From Treponema sp. (GTDB taxonomy: Bacteria > Spirochaetota > Spirochaetia > Treponematales > Breznakiellaceae), in the NCBI GenBank assembly GCA_009787835.1, contig WQSN01000002.1, forward strand, positions 1-64,000: a DNA stretch of 64,000 nt. Direction: 5' to 3'. Position numbers and translations under genes: made by a program. The notes beneath the pieces were generated by a model. That model made no database searches. It was not told where the DNA came from and saw nothing but the letters and a program-made list of their open reading frames with translations. Of the stretch, positions 59,177 to 64,000 are shown piece by piece (the first letter of the stretch is position 1; every line of letters starts with the position of its first letter).

Positions 59177-61369
59177 TTACAGGCTCCTTAAAATTCTTTC
59201 TGCGTCAGCCCTGCCTGAATAATTCGGATTGCGGTTTAAAAGATCCTGCAGATAACGTCTTGCGTCACTGCTTCTTCCCAGACTTACGCAGGTCATCCCG
59301 AGTTCATACATGGCGTCCCAGTTGTCAGGCGTCATGCGCAGAAGCGATGTGTAGGATGAGAGCGCTTTGTCAAGTTCCCCAGCGCCCGCATAAGTGCGCG
59401 CGAGATTAAAAACCACCGTAGGATCATTCTGTCTGACAGCTAACGCGCGCTCGTAGTGAACAATGCTGTATGACCAGTTTTCTTTTTTCGCGTAAACGGC
59501 GCCAAGATTGTTGTTTACTTCAAAGTTGGAGGATTCTATTGCATACGCTTCATTCAGATAACGTAGCGATTCATCATAATTTGCGGCCGTGAGGTAAAGG
59601 CTTCCAAGATTGATCCTTGGGCGAATATACTTTGCATCAAGGGATGCCGCGTTCTTGTACGCGTTTATCGCAATATCGCGTGCGCCTGATTCTTCACAGG
59701 CAAGCCCAAGCGTATACATATAAACCGCGTTTGTCTGATTGCTGTCTACGGCATTCCTCGCGTAGGTAATGGCTTCCGTGTTCTTTTTTAATTCAAGTTT
59801 TACAACCGCCATGTTATAGTTGGTCTGTGCGTCGGACGGATCTGTGCGCAGTGCGCGCTCGAAATAAATTTCCGCCTGCGCGAAGTTGCCGGTCTGGCTG
59901 TAGGCAGCAGCAATTTCGCGCAGGGTATTATAATCATTGGGATTGTGCTTGAGTACCTGTAAAAATGAATTTACTGCGCCTGCATTGTCTCCCTTGCCGG
60001 CAAGGATTCTGCCGATTTCCCTGTGAGCCGCGACATAATCATCCTTAACCGCGACTGCCTGCTGATAGGCTGCCAGAGCCTCATCGGTGCGGTTCAGCAT
60101 TCGCAGCGTCCCGCCGAGATTGTACCACGCCGATTCAAAATTGGGATTTATTCTTGTCGTATTCTGGAATGTTTCGCGAGCTTCTGAATACCGCCTGTTA
60201 TTGAACAGGGAGCGTCCCAAATCATGTGAATACAGATAATTATTCGGTTCAAGACGCGAGGCTTCCCTTAATTCCGAAATGGCTTTGTCATTCTGGCCTG
60301 AATCGCGGGAAATCCTTCCCAGTACATAATGCGGCAAGCCCTGAGTAGGATCGTTTGCTATCGCTTCATTGGCGAGCTGCGCCGCTCTTGCCGCCGCTTC
60401 CCTTCCTGCCGCAGTATTCGCGTTTTTGGAATTATAATCATAATAGGCGTCTGCCATTTCAGATAATTTCTGCGCTATAAAACGGTTTTCTCCTGCAGGC
60501 ATACTTCTTCTTGCATTGGTGAAAATACGATCCGCTTCCGCCAGATTACCCGATGCAATTTGCGCCTTGGCATCCGCAACAAGATCGTTTACCCTGGTCA
60601 TCGCCTGCTGTAACTCGCGCGACAGTCTTGCCATCTCTTCTTCCTGCGCCTTCTGACGCGCGGCTTGCGCCTCTTCCGCGGCTCTTCGCTCAGCGGCGGC
60701 CTGCGCTTCTTCCGCAGCTCTGCGCTCTTCGGCAGCTCTGCGCTCATCAGATATTCTGCGTTCTTCGGCTATCCTGCGTTCCTCGGCGGCCCTGCGTTCT
60801 TCCAAAATCCTTCGCTCTTCTGAAGCCAAACGCTCCTCGGCAATCCTGCGTTCCGTAGCGGCCTGTATTTCAGCGGCTGCCAAGCGCTCTTCAGCAATCC
60901 TGCGCTCTGACGCCGCCTGCGCGTCGGCGGCGGCCGATCTCTGCTGATTTGCCGCAGCCAGATCGCGCCTCTGCTCTTCCAGAAACCGGCGCTGAGCTTC
61001 CATTAACGCATCAGTATCGTTCCGGCGGTTCTGGCTTAAAACCTGCAATTGAAGATCCCTGGCATCCAAATCATCAGGGTCGTTTATTAAAAGCCCGTCA
61101 ATTAAATTTAAAGCGCGGTCATACTCGCCTGCTGCGTTATAACTTGCAGCAAGCTTTAAAATATTCTCTCTTCTGGCGGCCGCATTGCCGCCTATATTGG
61201 TGATGTATGTATCACCGTCCAAATCCGCTTCATCCTCTGTTAATTCGGTTATATCTTCAGCATCAGATGCGTTTTTATTACGCACAACAAGAAATATCAC
61301 TGTCCCCGCGATAAGCAGAGCGAGTAACGCTCCCGCGGATATTAAAATTATTTTTTGTTTTTTCGTCAT
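59177..61369 (-). CDS. Membrane-anchored TPR protein with long charged helical repeat
   Basis: 730 aa. One N-terminal TM segment (about 7-29), an acidic stretch, a TPR-like pair, then about residues 125-260 of ERRIAEE/ERRAAEE-type heptads, very rich in Arg, Glu and Ala. This is predicted as a long single helix or coiled coil. From about 300 to 730 there are at least ten TPR motifs (e.g. NFESAWYNLGGTLRMLNRTDEALAAY, AQTNYNMAVVKLELKKNTEAI). It is probably a periplasmic scaffold anchored in the inner membrane. It follows a smaller gene (61395-62198) with the same repeat and sits in the same operon. Confidence 0.87.
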   Translation of the reverse strand: MTKKQKIILISAGALLALLIAGTVIFLVVRNKNASDAEDITELTEDEADLDGDTYITNIGGNAAARRENILKLAASYNAAGEYDRALNLIDGLLINDPDDLDARDLQLQVLSQNRRNDTDALMEAQRRFLEEQRRDLAAANQQRSAAADAQAASERRIAEERLAAAEIQAATERRIAEERLASEERRILEERRAAEERRIAEERRISDERRAAEERRAAEEAQAAAERRAAEEAQAARQKAQEEEMARLSRELQQAMTRVNDLVADAKAQIASGNLAEADRIFTNARRSMPAGENRFIAQKLSEMADAYYDYNSKNANTAAGREAAARAAQLANEAIANDPTQGLPHYVLGRISRDSGQNDKAISELREASRLEPNNYLYSHDLGRSLFNNRRYSEARETFQNTTRINPNFESAWYNLGGTLRMLNRTDEALAAYQQAVAVKDDYVAAHREIGRILAGKGDNAGAVNSFLQVLKHNPNDYNTLREIAAAYSQTGNFAQAEIYFERALRTDPSDAQTNYNMAVVKLELKKNTEAITYARNAVDSNQTNAVYMYTLGLACEESGARDIAINAYKNAASLDAKYIRPRINLGSLYLTAANYDESLRYLNEAYAIESSNFEVNNNLGAVYAKKENWSYSIVHYERALAVRQNDPTVVFNLARTYAGAGELDKALSSYTSLLRMTPDNWDAMYELGMTCVSLGRSSDARRYLQDLLNRNPNYSGRADAERILRSL

Positions 61370-61394
61370 TAATCCACTCCGTACCTGTCAATCG

Positions 61395-62198
61395 TCAATC
61401 AAGCTCAAATTCGCCATGATAACCTTCAACACCTTCAGCGCCTGAAGATATACTCTGGCTGTATTCAGCCGCCGCCTGGAGCGAGGCTGAAACCGCGTCC
61501 AGCAGTCTTTGTCTCTCTTCCGCTAACCTTCGCTCTTCCGCGAGTCTTTGTTCTTCCGCTACCCTTCGCTCTTCGGCCAATCTGATTTCTTCCGCTATCC
61601 TTCGTTCTTCCGCTATCCGCATCTCTTCGGCGATCCTGCGCTCTTCTTCCTCGGCCAATAATCTCCTTCTCTCTTCAGCCGCGAATTCCTCACGTATTAG
61701 ACTCATAAGCTGTTCAATAAACTGCCTCTGGGGCGAACGCGGTTCCAGCATCAGATATTGTTCATAATCCAGAATGGCATTTCGCAGATTACCGGCTTTA
61801 ATCAGAGTATTCGCCCTGCCAAGATACGCTCTGGAATAAACTGAATCAAAACCGATAGCCTGGGTATAGAACTGCTCTGCCAGCTGCATGTCCCCTCTTT
61901 TAAAATAAACATTTCCCAGATTATTGGCAACATTGGCGGAAAGACTGCCCGCCTGCGGCAAAGCTCTTCTGTACGCCGCGACCGCTTCGTCTAATCTGTT
62001 GAGCTGTTCATATACAATGCCAAGATAAAGCCAGGTCTTTACATTTGCTCCGTCATCCGTGATTGCGTTTTCAAGGAAAGTAACCGCTTCTGAAGGCTTG
62101 TTCTGCATAAGCAAATCCTCTCCCCTGGAAAAATTAGATTGACCTGAGACAGGAATTGCCGTTAATACTAATATGTATAAAATAATTTTTTTTATCAA
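61395..62198 (-). CDS. Exported TPR protein with C-terminal charged helical repeat
   Basis: 267 aa with a signal peptide ending near PVSGQ (about residue 20). TPR motifs fill about 25-165 (AVTFLENAITDDGANVKTWL, NNLGNVYFKRGDMQLAEQFY). Residues about 170-245 are ERRIAEE-type heptads matching those of the next gene, and a short acidic tail follows. TTG start with AGGAAGG 6 nt upstream. It is likely a periplasmic partner of the larger TPR protein. Confidence 0.85.
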   Translation of the reverse strand: MIKKIILYILVLTAIPVSGQSNFSRGEDLLMQNKPSEAVTFLENAITDDGANVKTWLYLGIVYEQLNRLDEAVAAYRRALPQAGSLSANVANNLGNVYFKRGDMQLAEQFYTQAIGFDSVYSRAYLGRANTLIKAGNLRNAILDYEQYLMLEPRSPQRQFIEQLMSLIREEFAAEERRRLLAEEEERRIAEEMRIAEERRIAEEIRLAEERRVAEEQRLAEERRLAEERQRLLDAVSASLQAAAEYSQSISSGAEGVEGYHGEFELD

Positions 62199-62199
62199 A

Positions 62200-62227
62200 T
62201 TGAACCTTCCTGAAACCCCTGTAATAA
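62200..62227 (+). promoter_or_regulatory. Promoter of the small ORF-metallophosphoesterase operon
   Basis: TTGAAC (62200-62205), 16-nt spacer, TAATAA (62222-62227). Transcription is predicted to start near 62234, just before the AAGGA at 62241. Confidence 0.45.
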
Positions 62228-62250
62228 ATTAATATACATTAAGGATAACA

Positions 62251-62385
62251 ATGCCCTGTTTTTATATTATTATCGACAAATTACCGGATGTACATCAGGG
62301 TAAAAACCGGGTAATACCCGGCGGTTTTGTAGAAAAAACAGGCATAAAGGTAGAATTTTCATCAGAAAACAGAGGTTTATTTTGA
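62251..62385 (+). CDS. Probable 44-residue small protein coupled to a metallophosphoesterase gene
   Basis: ATG at 62251 with AAGGA 5 nt upstream opens a 44-codon frame. It ends in a TGA whose bases overlap the TTG start of the metallophosphoesterase gene (TTGA). The product starts MPCFYIIIDKLPDVHQ and ends VEFSSENRGLF; it is soluble and mixed in charge. The promoter, ribosome-binding site and 4-nt stop/start overlap together make a real gene likely. No family recognised. Confidence 0.62.
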   Translation: MPCFYIIIDKLPDVHQGKNRVIPGGFVEKTGIKVEFSSENRGLF

Positions 62386-63038
62386 AAATACTCTGTATTT
62401 CCGATCACATCGATCCTCTGGTTTACTCATCGGGCATTAAACAGCGGTTTTCAGACATAGATTTGATACTTTCAGCGGGTGATCTTCCCATGGATTACAT
62501 TGATTTTATCGTTTCAAATTTAAATAAACCGCTTTATTTTGTTTTTGGAAATCATCATACAAACGAATTAAAACATTTCAGGAAAATATGGAACAGCGTA
62601 ATCATAGAAATTGATAATGAATTTTTCTGCTGCGGCGCGGTACATGCCGGAACAAAGGTAAGGACAGAAGGAAATTTAATAATAGCAGGTCTTGGCGGTT
62701 CAATGCGCTACAACGGCGGCTTGAATCAATTTACAGATTTTCAGATGTTTTTTGAAGCCGTAAAGCTTATGCCGCGCCTTTTATGGAACAGGATTTTTCA
62801 CGGACGTTATCTGGATATACTTCTGACACACGCGCCGCCAAAGGGCATACATGACAAAAACGATAAATGTCACCTGGGTTTTAAGGCTTTTCTATGGTTT
62901 ATGAAAACATTCAGACCCAGGTATCTTGTACATGGCCATATTCATCTGTATGATCTTTCTGATGTACGCTGTACCGATTACGCGGGCACTACTGTTATAA
63001 ACGCGTATAGTCACTATGTTTTTGAATTCGGGGAATAA
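62382..63038 (+). CDS. Calcineurin-like metallophosphoesterase
   Basis: 218 aa. Dimetal phosphoesterase motifs: ISDHIDP (variant of DxH), LSAGDLP (GDxx), FGNHH (GNHD/E variant), and THAPPKGIHD and HGHIHL near the C-terminus. Related proteins cut cyclic nucleotides, nucleotides or phosphoproteins; the substrate is unknown. TTG start with AGAGG 6 nt upstream, overlapping the end of the 44-codon gene. The stop lies next to the start of the ParB-like gene. Confidence 0.87.
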   Translation: MKILCISDHIDPLVYSSGIKQRFSDIDLILSAGDLPMDYIDFIVSNLNKPLYFVFGNHHTNELKHFRKIWNSVIIEIDNEFFCCGAVHAGTKVRTEGNLIIAGLGGSMRYNGGLNQFTDFQMFFEAVKLMPRLLWNRIFHGRYLDILLTHAPPKGIHDKNDKCHLGFKAFLWFMKTFRPRYLVHGHIHLYDLSDVRCTDYAGTTVINAYSHYVFEFGE

Positions 63039-63039
63039 G

Positions 63040-63972
63040 ATGGAGATAAGCGCCGTAAGCCAGCAGGCGGAAGATGATTTCTCAAGGGCAAGAGGCAGGG
63101 CAATACTTTCGCATATTCAGCATTTTATGAACACAGATCGCAACAAACTGCTTTCATTTAACGATGTCAAGGATATACTGAAACCAAAGAACGAAGTCTA
63201 CAGGGGAAGCCAGGTAGTGCCGATAGATTTGATCGTCGGCAGCGAAGGGCGTTATCACGATTTTAATAAATATTTTCTTCCAAAGAGAGAACACCTTCGC
63301 AGCCGCTGGAAAAGAGTTGACGAAGCCCATATCAAGGATATAATTCTTCCGCCCATTCAGTTATACGAAATCGGAGGCGCTTATTTTGTCCGCGACGGGA
63401 ACCACCGCGTATCAGTGTCAAAAGCGCAGGGCGTTGAATTTATAGATGCGGTTGTAACAGGTCTTGCGACAGAGATTAATATAAAACCTTCCATGACCAC
63501 CGATGAACTCCGCGAAGCCCTGATTAAATATGAAAAAAATATTTTTTACGAGAAAACAGGCTTCGGCGCCCAGACAGATTATTGGGATCTTAACTTCAGC
63601 TCTCCTGGACGTTATGATGTAATTTACAATCATATACTTGTTCATAAATATTATTTGAATGAAACCAGGGAAGATGAAATCCCCTTTAATGAAGCGCTTG
63701 TTTCCTGGTATAACAATGTTTATAATCCTGTAATAACGATAATCAGGGATGAATGGCACCTTGCCAATTTCCCCGGAAGAACTGAAGCCGATCTTTATGT
63801 GTGGATTATCAAACACTGGGATCTTCTCAAAAGGAAATACGGCGCGTACTCCCTTGTAAATGCCGCGGGAGATTTTTCCAGAAAGTACGGCCAGGAAAAA
63901 GGCAGGTTCAGGCGGCTTCTGGTCATGTTAGCCGACAGAATTTTTAAAGGCAATAAATTTTATAAAAAATAA
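63040..63972 (+). CDS. ParB/Srx-fold (DUF4032-like) protein
   Basis: 310 aa. An N-terminal ParB/sulfiredoxin-like region (about 45-140) contains VYRGSQVVPIDLIVGSEGRY, LPPIQLYEIGGAYFVRDGN and HRVSVSKAQG, the DGNHR motif typical of this fold. The remainder, about 170 residues, is helical and resembles DUF4032-type proteins of Actinobacteria and Chloroflexi. ATG 63040 follows GGGGA and is preferred over an in-frame ATG at 63016 inside the phosphoesterase gene. Function unknown; a nucleotide- or DNA-related role is only suggested by the fold. The last 28 nt of the window show nothing. Confidence 0.8.
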   Translation: MEISAVSQQAEDDFSRARGRAILSHIQHFMNTDRNKLLSFNDVKDILKPKNEVYRGSQVVPIDLIVGSEGRYHDFNKYFLPKREHLRSRWKRVDEAHIKDIILPPIQLYEIGGAYFVRDGNHRVSVSKAQGVEFIDAVVTGLATEINIKPSMTTDELREALIKYEKNIFYEKTGFGAQTDYWDLNFSSPGRYDVIYNHILVHKYYLNETREDEIPFNEALVSWYNNVYNPVITIIRDEWHLANFPGRTEADLYVWIIKHWDLLKRKYGAYSLVNAAGDFSRKYGQEKGRFRRLLVMLADRIFKGNKFYKK

Positions 63973-64000
63973 ATTTGTAACCATAAAGCCGCCGGTTTTA

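Noticed and set aside
59177-61369. CRISPR-like or tandem DNA repeat in the ERRIAEE region
   Set aside because: The repeat is a degenerate 21-nt coding heptad in a continuous reading frame, without spacers.

Overview
The window looks like part of a chromosome from a fermentative spirochaete close to Treponema (Treponemataceae/Breznakiellaceae-like, probably gut-associated). This is inferred from gene content, without a database search. The pointers are a PnrA/TmpC-type purine-nucleoside ABC system, several spirochaete-style TPR proteins with charged ERRIAEE-type repeats, a CsgG/LpoB-like plus SUMF1 lipoprotein, a SpoIIE phosphatase fused to an anti-sigma-type ATPase, AdhE with [FeFe]-hydrogenase maturases, and many lipoproteins. 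Coding density is high. No gap between genes exceeds about 230 bp. I recognised no rRNA, tRNA, CRISPR, insertion sequence or prophage.

Layout. 1-9.3 kb (minus): adhE; then a thrA-aminotransferase pair; then a STAS/SpoIIE partner-switching pair with its own promoter. 9.4-13.6 kb (plus): a WecA/MraY-type glycosyl-phosphate transferase, cysteine desulfurase plus thiI (tRNA 4-thiouridine), and a DinJ-YoeB toxin-antitoxin pair. 13.6-18.4 kb (minus): galactokinase-like GHMP kinase, surE, TPR and NHL/VWA-like genes in one operon. 18.5-26.1 kb (minus): BMP-family nucleoside ABC transporter operon, a 28-codon ORF, an FGGY sugar kinase, trmB and a lipoprotein. 26.2-29.1 kb: EEP-family phosphatase/nuclease-like protein, bacteriohemerythrin, a lone receiver protein and a cytoplasmic DsbA-like protein.

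29.1-34.4 kb (plus) holds the most interesting unit: an OmpR-family response regulator and histidine kinase, followed by a VTC-type polyphosphate-polymerase-domain protein, a DUF4956 membrane protein and an exported Cthe_2159-like beta-helix protein. Both the two-component promoter and the VTC promoter carry four TTCA-N7 direct repeats at an exact 11-bp period. This resembles PhoB/PhoP boxes and suggests that the regulator controls itself and the VTC operon.

34.5-44.3 kb: rdgB and a UvrD-type helicase (plus), converging on dnaE-yggT-recG (minus), with a 5'-truncated HigA-like antitoxin remnant upstream of dnaE. 44.4-48.6 kb (minus): the SUMF1 lipoprotein and a large degenerate ATPase/TPR protein. 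48.6-51.3 kb (plus): hydF-hydG. 51.4-56.4 kb (plus): an oligopeptide-type ABC transporter. 56.5-64 kb: a beta-helix lipoprotein, DUF362 protein, two TPR/charged-helix proteins, a probable 44-aa protein coupled to a metallophosphoesterase, and a ParB/Srx-fold (DUF4032-like) protein.

Two themes run through the window. Several genes lack a Shine-Dalgarno sequence and have a near-consensus -10 box only 6-14 nt before the start codon, suggesting leaderless or near-leaderless mRNAs. Several gene starts need rare or non-AUG codons; the clearest is thiI, whose only start consistent with the conserved N-terminus is ATT.
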